A DNA stretch of 55,218 nt from Bacillus sp. FJAT-29814 (GCF_001510715.1 NZ_LMTJ01000016.1:20220-75437), one strand, 5' to 3'; positions 40,852 through 49,557 are shown, numbered from the stretch's first letter. The notes: generated from the sequence alone by a model not told the origin. A program made the numbers and translations.

Positions 40852-41586
40852 ATGTCATTAGAATGGTTTGACAGGGTTTGCAGCGAATTACAGGATCATC
40901 TTGAATCTATTTGTGAAGAATATGATCAGGTTGGACACATGAAAATTGAACGGGCTGCCAAGCATCCCAGGATTGAATTCTTTGTTGAGACGGCAGATGT
41001 CGATACAGAGGAACTGGACAGGGACTATTTCTGCACCCTGTTTTTTGATCCGCAGAATGAAGAATTTTATGTTGACAGCTTTGATGTTGACACTGGCCAC
41101 ACCGCCAAAATCATCCTTTCCGACATTGAAGAAATTATCGATGAGGTCCACGAAAGCCTTCATGATTATTTCAACGATGAGGATCGCTATACCGATGATG
41201 GTATTTACCTGCAGTCGGATGATGATGACGAAGATTATGATTGCGACGATGATGTAGAGGTGGAATTAGTGGAAGAAGATGACGAGGAATATTTTGAAGC
41301 GGAACAAGTGGATCATGATGATATTTTTGAAGAGATTGATGTCGAGTGGTCGACTCCGGAAGTGACCGCCTTTAAGCATGCTGATGAGGTCGAAGTCACC
41401 TATCAATTTGGTGTCGTTGAGGAAACAGGCGATGGCGTCCTGAAGCGCGTAAACCGGATTTGGACAACTGATGATGAACTTATTAAGGATGAATCTCACT
41501 TTATTTTCAGCAAAGAGGAAGCAAGCACCATCATCGCGATGATTGCCAGCCATATGGATCAGTTAAGCGATTTTGATTTTGAATAA
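40852..41586 (+). CDS. very acidic protein of unknown function
   Basis: I do not recognise this protein of about 244 residues. The N-terminal half (SLEWFDRVCSELQDHLESIC) looks like a folded domain with DRDYFCTLFFDPQNEEFYVD; the central part, around residues 120-175, is extremely rich in Asp and Glu (DDDDEDYDCDDDVEVELVEE); the C-terminal part resumes a folded pattern. It diverges from the WYL gene. The start is uncertain: an ATG at 40840 abuts GAAGGG, while 40852 is further away. The acidic tract could mimic nucleic acid or bind metal, which is speculative. Confidence 0.6.
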   Translation: MSLEWFDRVCSELQDHLESICEEYDQVGHMKIERAAKHPRIEFFVETADVDTEELDRDYFCTLFFDPQNEEFYVDSFDVDTGHTAKIILSDIEEIIDEVHESLHDYFNDEDRYTDDGIYLQSDDDDEDYDCDDDVEVELVEEDDEEYFEAEQVDHDDIFEEIDVEWSTPEVTAFKHADEVEVTYQFGVVEETGDGVLKRVNRIWTTDDELIKDESHFIFSKEEASTIIAMIASHMDQLSDFDFE

Positions 41587-41592
41587 ACGGTT

Positions 41593-41621
41593 AAAGAGGC
41601 ACACCAATTGGTATGCCTCTT
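41593..41621. terminator. bidirectional terminator between convergent genes
   Basis: AAGAGGCA and TGCCTCTT, with an inner ACCAATTGGT palindrome, make a long stem with almost no loop, between the acidic-protein gene and the convergent CBS gene. Confidence 0.8.
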
Positions 41622-41622
41622 G

Positions 41623-42351
41623 TTAATCGACTGTATAGTCAATCTCAATTAAGTCCCAAGGCGTGATGATACCCAGTGGTCTTTCATCGGAACGGCCGTT
41701 TTCAGTTATGATGACCGCCTCTAGCTTGGATTTCTTTTTATGGGCTTTTTCAAAAATGTCTTCAACCTCGAAGATATTAATCTCTTTTGAAATAAAATCG
41801 ATTGGGTGCTGTTTTTCAATCGCCATAATATCTGACACCTTCACATCGGAAAGATTCACAATATTGTTTTCCATATTTTTTGCCATCCATTTCATGATGG
41901 AACTGGCGGTCAGAAGACCTTGGCATGTTTTATTCTTGTAAACTGGAAATTTTGAATAACCATGGTCCCTGATGGCTGCTGTGACCTTTAAAATGCTGTC
42001 GTTATAGTCAAAGTTGATGACGTTTTTTGAAGCAATCGAAAGTGCATAGTTAGGCTTGCTTAAAATATTGGCAATTTTTTCAATGTGGTTAACAACTTTG
42101 GCATTGGGCTCGGCGATATAAAACCCAACCTCCATCTTCTCGTGAACAATCGCATTTCGAAGCCTTGCATATTGCTCCAAGTCCTTCTTAAATGTTTCAA
42201 TAACCTGGTACTTTTTCGCGCCGACCTTTACAAGCACGACAAATCTCTCATCATTAATTTGAACTATATCCTTCAGGGCATCATGAACCTGGTTATAGGC
42301 CACTTCAAACCGCTCCGAAAGTTGTTGAGTTTTGTTATTTCCCGCTTTCAT
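41623..42351 (-). CDS. HEPN-like plus CBS-pair protein
   Basis: A 242-residue protein. The N-terminal helical part (1-100) has RLRNAIVHEK with R65 and H70, matching the HEPN RNase signature R-x4-6-H. Two CBS motifs follow (about residues 105-165 and 170-240), including AIRDHGYSKFPVYKN and PLGIITPWDLIEID; such pairs bind adenosine nucleotides. AGGAGAAG precedes the ATG. I infer that an RNase or nucleotidyl-acceptor helix bundle could be controlled by nucleotides, but the N-terminal domain may simply be structural. It is a single gene convergent with the acidic protein gene. Confidence 0.65.
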   Translation of the reverse strand: MKAGNNKTQQLSERFEVAYNQVHDALKDIVQINDERFVVLVKVGAKKYQVIETFKKDLEQYARLRNAIVHEKMEVGFYIAEPNAKVVNHIEKIANILSKPNYALSIASKNVINFDYNDSILKVTAAIRDHGYSKFPVYKNKTCQGLLTASSIMKWMAKNMENNIVNLSDVKVSDIMAIEKQHPIDFISKEINIFEVEDIFEKAHKKKSKLEAVIITENGRSDERPLGIITPWDLIEIDYTVD

Positions 42352-42431
42352 TTCTCTTCTCCCATTAATTTGCTAGTTTCTATCTCTATTATATATTGTT
42401 TTAATTGGGAAAAAGCAATATTTAATGCCTC

Positions 42432-43274
42432 TCATCCGTACTCCCACTTCTTCTTGATCATCTCAATCTCTTCTTGATGGCTAACTCTTTCATCATCTGG
42501 GGTTTCGAGAATTAGCGGGATTTCTTTAAGAATTGGTGATGTCACAAGCCTTTTTAATTCCTTATCAAGGATTAATCCATTATTGCTGAAAATGTTTGCG
42601 TGGCGGTCCTTTTTAGAGCCAGCCGGATATTTGGAGTTATTTAAATGAACTATCTTTAAATGTTCGAAATAACCCAATTCCTGACCTTTTTTGAGAAATG
42701 GCTTTGTGGTCTCCCCAGCCCACAACCCGCTGGCAAATGCATGGCATGTGTCGAGGCAGAACCCGATTTTCTCAGGGTACTCGCATAAATTACGAATCTG
42801 CACCAGTTCCTCTAACGTGGTTCCAAGAGCCCCCTTTGTCCCCGCATTATTCTCAATTAGCAATAAACAGCCGCCCTTCCATTGACTCAGGATACTGTTA
42901 AGGATATGCAGCATTAAGTGATAGCTGGCTAGAGGGTCGGTTTTACTGATTTGGCTGCCGAAATGAACGACAACTCCGATCGATCCACAGGCGTCGGCGA
43001 TTTCCAAATCATTTAGCAGTGAGGCAATCGTCAATTCTTCTTTTTCCTTGGCCGGGGTAATGCTTGTCGAATATGGCGTGTGGGCGACGGATTGAAGCCC
43101 ATGCTCCAGACAAAATTCTTTGCAACTTTCTGCATCGCCCCGGTCAAATTCCTTTACAGAAAGGCTTCTCGGGTTTTTCGGAAAATACTGAAAAGCGGAA
43201 GCCTTGTTGGCAACCGCCCGCTTTGCTGCGCCTAAATATCCCTTTCTGATACTTACATGACTGCCAAGGATCAT
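42432..43274 (-). CDS. endonuclease IV (Nfo) family protein
   Basis: A TIM-barrel apurinic/apyrimidinic endonuclease family protein (280 residues). It begins ILGSHVSIRKGYLGAAKRA; metal-binding blocks include VVVHFGSQ, IENNAGTKGALGTT, FCLDTCHAFASGLW, VHLNNSKYPAGSKKDRHANI and a final ILETP. The zinc-site His, Glu and Asp positions I can see are conserved. The ATG at 43274 was chosen by homology and a nearby GGTGG. The frame continues upstream 21 codons without support. It cuts DNA at abasic sites; it could be a paralogue of the main Nfo. Confidence 0.85.
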   Translation of the reverse strand: MILGSHVSIRKGYLGAAKRAVANKASAFQYFPKNPRSLSVKEFDRGDAESCKEFCLEHGLQSVAHTPYSTSITPAKEKEELTIASLLNDLEIADACGSIGVVVHFGSQISKTDPLASYHLMLHILNSILSQWKGGCLLLIENNAGTKGALGTTLEELVQIRNLCEYPEKIGFCLDTCHAFASGLWAGETTKPFLKKGQELGYFEHLKIVHLNNSKYPAGSKKDRHANIFSNNGLILDKELKRLVTSPILKEIPLILETPDDERVSHQEEIEMIKKKWEYG

Positions 43275-43340
43275 TTGGTTCCACCGCCCTGTATGATTAT
43301 CTTTAGATTTTGCGGCAGCGGAAAAACTATTCAACATTAC

Positions 43341-44804
43341 CTATTGATTGGCGATAATTGAAACAATTTGGTCTTCCATCTTTTTGCCTTTATCCTCATC
43401 AAGCAGATTATTTAAAACAATCGAGAAGATTAATGGCTCCCCGCTTTTTGTTGTGATATATCCCGATAACGAGCTGACCGTTGTGAGGGTGCCAGTTTTT
43501 GCTTTGACCTTGCCTTTTACATCCGCCGTTTTCATCCGATATCTTAATGAGCCGCCTGTCATTTTTTCAGGCGCCCCGCTGACCGGAAGAGAATTTAAAT
43601 AGGCAGGAAACCACTTTTCTTTTTGGACAGCAAATAATAATTGGGAAATCTCATTAGCTGGAATCGCGGTTACATGGGAAATGCCGGAACCATCACGTAG
43701 GACAAGTGTTTTTGTATTAATGCCGAACCTAGTCATTTCACCTTGAAGCACTTCCAATCCCTTTTCCCAACTACCTTCCCCTTTCATCACCTTACCCATT
43801 TCCTTTACCAGCACCTCACCATGGACATTGTTGCTTAGCTTCATAAACGGCACGACCAATTGTGACACAGGCATGGAATCGTGAGTGGTTAAAACTGTCG
43901 TGGTGTCGGAAACCATTCCGCGTTTCATTTTTCCTGATACTTTGATTCCGTGCTCTGCCAGTGACTGTTTAAAAAGTGCCAAGGCATACATCGTCGGCTC
44001 CCAGACGCCGACCCATTCTTTCCTAACCTTTGAATTCACTGGCAAATTCCCCTCAATCACGATTGTGTTCTTTGCGTGCATCCGATCAATGGTAAGGTCC
44101 TTTTTCGTTTTTTCTCCGTCTGTAACGCCGCGATTAATGATTTTTATGTAGCCTGTTTTCGGAGTAATTTCCACCTTAACTTTATCGCCCTCTTTTTCCC
44201 CGGGTTTGACTACAACCTCGACTGCCCCGGCATCGTAGTCAGGAGTCGGGGCGGCAGTTAAAGCGGATATTTGCGCACCATAATAGGTCGTTTCATCGCT
44301 CCACGGCAAGTCAAGGGAATAGCGGACATCGTCATACCAAGTGTCATCGCCAATTAAGTTTCCCTTTACTTTCTTAATACCAAGCATCTCAAGTTCAGCC
44401 GCCAATTTATCAAAATCCGATTTTAATAAGGTAGGATCGCCTTTTCCTTTCAAATAGAGATTTCCTTGCAATGTTTTCTTATTTACAGGACCGTCAGCAT
44501 GAACTTCCGTTGTAAACCTATAATTCTCTCCTAAAACATTCAGGGCCGCCGCAGCCGTCAATAATTTCATATTGGAGGCTGGCCGCAACCGAATATCACC
44601 ATTATGCTGATAAATGATCTGTCCGTCTGCTGCAGAGCGGACGCTGATGCCGGCAATGGATCCTTGCAAATCGGGAGAATGTTGCAAAAAGTGATTAAGT
44701 TTTCTTTCAATGTCTGAACGGTTCGCCGCCAGTCCCTCGCATGGATATATATATGTAATTCCTACAAATATCGTTATAACAGATAATATAACTCTTAAAA
44801 TCAA
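43341..44804 (-). CDS. D-Ala-D-Ala carboxypeptidase/endopeptidase (PBP4 class C)
   Basis: A secreted or membrane-anchored low-molecular-mass penicillin-binding protein, 487 residues, with an N-terminal hydrophobic signal (VILSVITIFVGITYIY). The penicillin-binding motifs are SNMK at 77-80, SNN (KLSNNVHGE) near 333 and KTG (KAKTGTLTTVSS) near 440. The family insertion domain lies between the first two. It trims peptidoglycan peptides. The TTG start at 44804 has AAGGTAGGA upstream. It resembles B. subtilis DacC; gene symbol withheld because paralogues are common. Confidence 0.9.
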   Translation of the reverse strand: MILRVILSVITIFVGITYIYPCEGLAANRSDIERKLNHFLQHSPDLQGSIAGISVRSAADGQIIYQHNGDIRLRPASNMKLLTAAAALNVLGENYRFTTEVHADGPVNKKTLQGNLYLKGKGDPTLLKSDFDKLAAELEMLGIKKVKGNLIGDDTWYDDVRYSLDLPWSDETTYYGAQISALTAAPTPDYDAGAVEVVVKPGEKEGDKVKVEITPKTGYIKIINRGVTDGEKTKKDLTIDRMHAKNTIVIEGNLPVNSKVRKEWVGVWEPTMYALALFKQSLAEHGIKVSGKMKRGMVSDTTTVLTTHDSMPVSQLVVPFMKLSNNVHGEVLVKEMGKVMKGEGSWEKGLEVLQGEMTRFGINTKTLVLRDGSGISHVTAIPANEISQLLFAVQKEKWFPAYLNSLPVSGAPEKMTGGSLRYRMKTADVKGKVKAKTGTLTTVSSLSGYITTKSGEPLIFSIVLNNLLDEDKGKKMEDQIVSIIANQ

Positions 44805-44886
44805 ACTAGTATTCCTACCTTTCTTGGTTAGAGAGTTTGTCCAAAACCAAAGTTTAGAAAATGTACAGTAAAAAACGGGACACGCT

Positions 44887-46152
44887 TTATCTTTTCAACA
44901 CTAAAATATTGTCCCTTAAATAAAGCCAGTTTTGCGGTGCTGGGAGGATAATTTGCCAGAAGGTAGTCCCCAATAATCCATATATGTCAATCAGGTGATA
45001 TTTTTCAACATAGCTCCGAATATCCTCAAACCAGACATCATGCTCGACTCCTCCTACCCAGTACCTATACCAAGGTGATTGGGAAATCATATCAAATTGA
45101 ATCGGAGTCCCAGTGCTTATTGCATGATTTTGTGCGGTTAGTACGGACATCGCTTGGGTGGCATTTGTCCCTACTACCTTATCATAGCCATATAACGCCA
45201 TGGCAATTTGCAGTTTCTGTGCCGGAATTTGTGTAACAGCGTATTGGATTACCTCTTCCATCCACGTTATCGGAGCTATAGGTTCCGGCGGTCCCCCAGG
45301 ATATCCATAATCAATGGTCATGACCGCAACTATATCGGCCGCTCTCCCAATTGCTCCATAATCATAAGCCCCAACGATTCGATTGGTTGGCATATCCTCT
45401 GTTTTTGCATGGACATTCACCTGTAGAATAAGGTTCCCCAATTCCCTTTTTAAATCAGTCAAAAACACATTAAAATCATTGCGATTTGGAGGCGGGATAA
45501 ACTCAAAATCGATGCTCACACCGGCAAAACCTCTTTGTCGTGTCAGGTTGGTGATGCTCGCTACAAGGTTCCGGCGGTATGTCGGATTTCCCAACACCCT
45601 GCCGGCAAGCTCGGGACTAAAGTTCCCGTTCGAAAAATTACGAATCATCAATAATGGGGCAATGTTTAACTGCTTACTGCGGGCAACTAGCGCTGTGTCA
45701 TCTATTTCATTGTAGGCATAGCCCTCAACGGTGAACGAGTAAGCCACAATCGCCAAAAAAGTCAATTGGCCGGCAATAGAATTCAATATGGCAGGAAGTG
45801 CCCCACCCGGAGAAGGAACAATAAATCCAAGGGTGTTTATTTGTAACTTGAGCGGTGTCGGTATGTGTATGATTTGTCCTACGTTAAGGCGGTCTGGGTC
45901 AATGCCGGGGTTTGCTGTGAGAAGGCTTGAGGTTGTGGTTTGGAACTGCTGGGCAATTCGCCATAGTTGATCCCCTGCTTTAACCCGATATAACCGGATT
46001 TGTTGCGTGGTATCGGGCAGATAAAGCGCAAGACCTGGCACAAGGGCAGTGGAAGCCAGCCCATTATTATTGATAATTGTCTGAATAGGAACGCCGGTTT
46101 GAGTGGAGATTTCCCATAAATTCTCTCCGGCAAGCACCACGTGAATAGCCAT
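44887..46152 (-). CDS. LysM-GH18 spore cortex-lytic enzyme (SleL/YaaH-like)
   Basis: A 421-residue protein with two N-terminal LysM repeats (residues 2-46 and 53-97) and a glycoside hydrolase family 18 barrel from about 105. The catalytic strand reads GFAGVSIDFEFI near residue 220, with the acidic DxE pair; MTIDYGYPGGPPEP and WFEDIRSYVEKYHLIDIYG are further family blocks. There is no signal peptide, as in SleL/YaaH proteins that are loaded during spore formation. It hydrolyses cortex N-acetylglucosaminyl bonds during germination. GGGGGG-rich ribosome site before the ATG. Confidence 0.9.
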   Translation of the reverse strand: MAIHVVLAGENLWEISTQTGVPIQTIINNNGLASTALVPGLALYLPDTTQQIRLYRVKAGDQLWRIAQQFQTTTSSLLTANPGIDPDRLNVGQIIHIPTPLKLQINTLGFIVPSPGGALPAILNSIAGQLTFLAIVAYSFTVEGYAYNEIDDTALVARSKQLNIAPLLMIRNFSNGNFSPELAGRVLGNPTYRRNLVASITNLTRQRGFAGVSIDFEFIPPPNRNDFNVFLTDLKRELGNLILQVNVHAKTEDMPTNRIVGAYDYGAIGRAADIVAVMTIDYGYPGGPPEPIAPITWMEEVIQYAVTQIPAQKLQIAMALYGYDKVVGTNATQAMSVLTAQNHAISTGTPIQFDMISQSPWYRYWVGGVEHDVWFEDIRSYVEKYHLIDIYGLLGTTFWQIILPAPQNWLYLRDNILVLKR

Positions 46153-46393
46153 AAGAATCCCCCCTTTTTACCATCATATGGGGTTCCGGGTTTAATATAC
46201 TAATGCCGGAAAAATCATTTTCCGGGTGAAGCAAGTTTTCTTATTTTACCGCTGATTATTTTCCTTTCCCTTTCACGAGCAAAATAACCACTTCTTTTTT
46301 ACTGCTGACCCCTTTACTAACCCCTTCACGGGTAAATGAAACCGACCTAAATAACCGAAACTAAAAAAATAAAGGCCCCATGCACGGAGCCCT
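46153..46393. other. non-coding gap upstream of the spore enzyme gene
   Basis: The 241 bases contain the promoter region of the cortex-lytic gene and, at 46206-46225, an inverted repeat CCGGAAAA/TTTTCCGG with a 4-base loop and no T run. At about 46365-46393 the minus strand has AAAGGG(CTCC)-like pairing with GGGGCCTTT followed by TTTATTTTTTT, a plausible terminator for the helicase gene. No ORF with a ribosome site is seen. Confidence 0.5.
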
Positions 46394-48973
46394 TTAAATA
46401 TTATACTCATCTTCCCAATATTTCTTAAACCGGGTCTTATAGCAGGCGTCGCAAGTTGGAAACGAGTGATCCCATGGCAGCTTCTTACCGCAGTTCTTGC
46501 ATTTTTTTACAAACTTTTTAATGTCCGTTTTCAGCCGTTCCTGGACCTTATCGCTGATCTCCTCGCGCAGACGCTCCCAATACATGGCCTCCGTCCGCTG
46601 CCCTAGCCGGTATAAAAACAACAGGTGAAGGCCAATTGCTTTATAGGTTAGTTCCAATTCCTCCAGACTACGTTCCTTGAGCAAAGGTTCTGGTAGTTCC
46701 CTCCCCTGGATTATCGCATACATCGTACCCTCCCATTGCTGAATCAAAGCCAGTTCATTTTTCGAAAATGGCAGATGTAGAAACCCGTATAAATCCATCA
46801 ATGAAAGAAGAGCTTCGATTTCGGTGCCGGCGATTTTTTTATATAGTGACCGTTCCTCGGACAAGGACGCCTTCTTCGTGCCTTTCGGGCTTTCAAACTT
46901 CTCCCACAGTTCGAAGAAAGTACCCAGGTCACGGTAATAACGCTGAAACCGTTCAAAAACCGAATTGGTGGGGGCAATCGCAAACGTCTGAACAGGCCGA
47001 TCTTCCTGCTCAAGCAAGTTCTTCATCTTCTTAATATCATTCGTAAACGCTACCTTGCCGACATCATAAATTCCCTTCCGTCCAGCACGGCCGGCGATTT
47101 GTTTGACCTCCTGGGAGGTAAGCAGCCTCCTTCTTGTCCCATCAAATTTCTCATTTTCCAAAAAAACAATCCGGCGAATTGGCAGATTTAAGCCCATGCC
47201 GATTGCGTCGGTTGCGACGATGACCTTTGTTTTGCCTTCGTTAAACTGCTGGATTTGTTTCTTTCTTGTTTCCGGCGGCATGCTACCATATATCATGCTG
47301 GCGGAATGGCCGTCATTTTGCAGCCGTGAGGCCATCTCCAGCACGCGCCTTCTGGAAAAACAAATCAGAGCATCACCCTTTTTTACATTTTTGATATCAA
47401 ATTTCTTCGATTCCACCTCAAGCGGGGTATCACGGCTATACTCATTGATCTCTATATCGGCATTGCCCAACAGCTCAAGCAGCATCTCTTTCGAATTCCG
47501 GCTCCCTATTATATGGACCTCTTCGGCATTGGCTTTGGTAATCGCCTTATACCAGGAAAAGCCTCGGTCCTTGTCGGTTATCATTTGTGCCTCATCAATG
47601 ACAACCACTTGGTAATACTCTTTTTCATGAAACATCTCGACGGTACAGGAAATATGATTGGCGCCAACAACCAGCTTTTCCTCTTCCCCAGTCTTTAATG
47701 AACATGGCGTACCCTCGGCATTCAATTTATCGTATACCTCAAGAGCAAGCAGCCTTAACGGCGCCAAATAAAGACCACTGTCGGCCTGCTTCATTTTTTC
47801 CAGCGCATGATGAGTTTTTCCAGTATTGGTTTCACCAATATGAAGCACATACGAAATCTGACGTTTAAAAGATGGATCATATTCCTGACCAAAAATATCC
47901 TGCATAATCCGTTCTTCTTCAGCCTTTTTCCGTTCTAGCTCAGCTAGTTCCTCAGCCTTTTTTCTTTCCCTTTCCTGCAAATCACGTTCAAAAATCTCAC
48001 GATGAACGACCTCGTCGAATGGAATTTCAAACAAATTCAGAAGATCCGATACGTATTCCTCCTGAATATCTTCAATAAAAAAACCTACTGCATCATACAA
48101 AAGTTCACCGACACAACCCTTTACAAAGGAGGTAGACAGTTTTTCATCGAAGGTTTCAATAAATTCAGCATGCAAGTCTTCCGGCAGTTGGCTTACTATT
48201 CTTTCTGGAATGAACTCTGATATGTAATCAAAAATAAGGCTTTCATAGACATAATAATAGGTTTCATATTCGTATAAATGCCGTCCCCAATTAGGGATTT
48301 GATGAATGTCCCCTGTCAGTTCCTCCAAAAAATCCACCATCGTCACATATGAGGAAGGATTAAACATACCTTCTTCAATCAGCTTTTTCTCTAATGCGGC
48401 TGGATCCTGTGCTTGATATTTAACTTGGTTCTCCAAGTCTCCCGCTAATTGCTTGGCAACGAATTGACGTACATATAAATAAAAAAGCTCATATTGATCT
48501 TCTATAATGCCTGCTGCCGCCTCCTCAATTTCAGCACTAATCGCAGCACGCTGTTCTTCTACTTGCTTTTGCTGCTCCCTTAAAACAAAATTCTCCTTCG
48601 CCTGCCGAAATCGTTCTGCCCATTTTTCACCCTGACCTTCAAAGGTCTCCTGTATCCAAGCCATCACATCAAATGGCTGATACAGTCTCATTTCATCACG
48701 AAATAGCTTATTGATCAGCTTCCGGTCGACACCGTGCACCTCGTAGTCCCGCTCACTCAAAAATTGCTTTTTTTCATTCCGTGGAACATCGTTGGTGGAT
48801 TTATTCAGCCACACATTGATCCATATCTGTTCAATATAATGGCTGCGGTCGTTTATGTATTGTTCAAATGTCGGCAAGGTTTCTTTATATTCAAAATACC
48901 GATCTATATCCTCGTAGATTTTCATTTTGGTTTGTTCGATGGCCTGAGGGTAGATGGCGATCAACTTACTCAT
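46394..48973 (-). CDS. Suv3-like DExH RNA helicase
   Basis: An 859-residue SF2 helicase whose core matches the mitochondrial Suv3 family. Motif I is HIGETNTGKTHHALEKM (Suv3 has GPTNSGKTYHAL), followed by LAPLRLLALEVYDKLNAEG, CTVEM and IDEAQM (motif II) and the C-terminal ATDAIGMGLNLPIRRIVF plus QIAGRAGR (motifs V and VI). The N-terminal 330 residues are helical, with a coiled coil of KAEELAELERKKAEEE type just before the core. At the C-terminus CKNCGKKLPWDHSFPTCDAC is a zinc ribbon. GGAGGG precedes the ATG. Function in RNA turnover is inferred. Confidence 0.85.
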   Translation of the reverse strand: MSKLIAIYPQAIEQTKMKIYEDIDRYFEYKETLPTFEQYINDRSHYIEQIWINVWLNKSTNDVPRNEKKQFLSERDYEVHGVDRKLINKLFRDEMRLYQPFDVMAWIQETFEGQGEKWAERFRQAKENFVLREQQKQVEEQRAAISAEIEEAAAGIIEDQYELFYLYVRQFVAKQLAGDLENQVKYQAQDPAALEKKLIEEGMFNPSSYVTMVDFLEELTGDIHQIPNWGRHLYEYETYYYVYESLIFDYISEFIPERIVSQLPEDLHAEFIETFDEKLSTSFVKGCVGELLYDAVGFFIEDIQEEYVSDLLNLFEIPFDEVVHREIFERDLQERERKKAEELAELERKKAEEERIMQDIFGQEYDPSFKRQISYVLHIGETNTGKTHHALEKMKQADSGLYLAPLRLLALEVYDKLNAEGTPCSLKTGEEEKLVVGANHISCTVEMFHEKEYYQVVVIDEAQMITDKDRGFSWYKAITKANAEEVHIIGSRNSKEMLLELLGNADIEINEYSRDTPLEVESKKFDIKNVKKGDALICFSRRRVLEMASRLQNDGHSASMIYGSMPPETRKKQIQQFNEGKTKVIVATDAIGMGLNLPIRRIVFLENEKFDGTRRRLLTSQEVKQIAGRAGRKGIYDVGKVAFTNDIKKMKNLLEQEDRPVQTFAIAPTNSVFERFQRYYRDLGTFFELWEKFESPKGTKKASLSEERSLYKKIAGTEIEALLSLMDLYGFLHLPFSKNELALIQQWEGTMYAIIQGRELPEPLLKERSLEELELTYKAIGLHLLFLYRLGQRTEAMYWERLREEISDKVQERLKTDIKKFVKKCKNCGKKLPWDHSFPTCDACYKTRFKKYWEDEYNI

Positions 48974-49039
48974 TTTTTTCCCTCCAATACGATGACATTT
49001 TCATTTCTTTTTAACGAAATCTTATGTATAATGATTTTA

Positions 49040-49185
49040 GAAATTCGCATATAGTAAAAAAGACCGAGCATGTCGACGTAATCCCGCTCGGCCATGCAAT
49101 AGCTGGTTCCCTGTCAGGGGATCGGCAATAGAGGGCAGTAATCCACCGCTTATGCTTGCCGGCTCAAGGGTGGATTATTTTTTTT
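49040..49185 (+). ncRNA. predicted antisense RNA antitoxin
   Basis: A plus-strand hairpin AATCCACC (49140-49147) to GGTGGATT (49169-49176) is followed by TATTTTTTTT (49177-49185), a strong terminator on the strand opposite the toxin. A TATAAT at 49027-49032 could start the RNA around 49040, though its -35 is weak. The RNA would overlap the toxin 3' UTR and last few codons, as RatA and SR-type antitoxins do. The 5' end is inferred. Confidence 0.55.
49056..49093 (-). terminator. terminator of the toxin mRNA
   Basis: GGCCGAGC (49093-49086) and GCTCGGTC (49069-49062) form a stem in minus-strand RNA followed by UUUUUU (49061-49056). It would end the holin-like toxin transcript, giving an mRNA of about 260 bases, typical of type I toxins. 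Confidence 0.75.
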
Positions 49186-49258
49186 GGTGAAACGACAGTA
49201 CGGCGATAATCAGACTGGTAAAAGACAGTGCGAACATCAATGCTTGAAATACTGTCAA
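49175..49258 (-). CDS. holin-like type I toxin peptide (27 residues)
   Basis: A 27-residue hydrophobic peptide starting from TTG at 49258: it reads TVFQALMFALSFTSLIIAVL then a short SFHQKK tail. The ribosome site AAAGGGGGTG is about eight bases upstream. The sequence pattern, one transmembrane helix with basic tail, matches the short putative holin-like toxin family (related to TxpA/BsrG-type peptides) that depolarises or perturbs the membrane. Its 3' end overlaps the antisense terminator. No annotation program would normally call it. Confidence 0.75.
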   Translation of the reverse strand: MTVFQALMFALSFTSLIIAVLSFHQKK

Positions 49259-49329
49259 ACAGCATCACCCCCTTTCCTTAAAGAGGTGTTGCCGCCACCC
49301 TTGAGAAGTCCTATTCTATTGCAATGTAA

Positions 49330-49358
49330 ATTATACCATTGATTCCATAATCGAACAA
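49330..49358 (-). promoter_or_regulatory. sigma A promoter of the toxin gene
   Basis: On the minus strand TTGTTC (49358-49353), a 17-base spacer and TATAAT (49335-49330) form a good vegetative promoter, about 70 bases before the toxin start. The gap leaves a 5' UTR containing CTCAAGGGTGG (49305-49295). Confidence 0.8.
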
Positions 49359-49365
49359 GCGTTCC

Positions 49366-49557
49366 TTAAATATTATGTAATTCACAATACTTATCGACCA
49401 GGTCCTCGATTTGGTCCATTTCTGGAAACTTCCCGGCAAACTGAAACTTGATTTCCTCGATAAATTCATCCCGATTGTAAACATGAATTGCTCCGTTCTG
49501 CCCGATCACACTAAATTCCGGTACAAATCGGAATCCGCTGCGTTCAATTGCTCCCAT
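49366..49557 (-). CDS. small conserved Bacillaceae protein (YbxH-like)
   Basis: A 63-residue soluble protein, GAIERSGFRFVPEFSVIGQN at the start and a C-terminal helix DQIEDLVDKYCELHNI. From memory it resembles the YbxH family of small Bacillaceae proteins, function unknown; I am not certain of the symbol. It has a plausible ATG with AAGGGGC upstream. It is not obviously linked to the toxin, although its stop lies only a few bases beyond the toxin promoter. Confidence 0.6.
   Translation of the reverse strand: MGAIERSGFRFVPEFSVIGQNGAIHVYNRDEFIEEIKFQFAGKFPEMDQIEDLVDKYCELHNI

Noticed and set aside
46206..46225. CCGGAAAA/TTTTCCGG inverted repeat as a terminator
   Set aside because: It has no T run and lies upstream of a gene, so I do not call it a terminator; it may be a chance palindrome.
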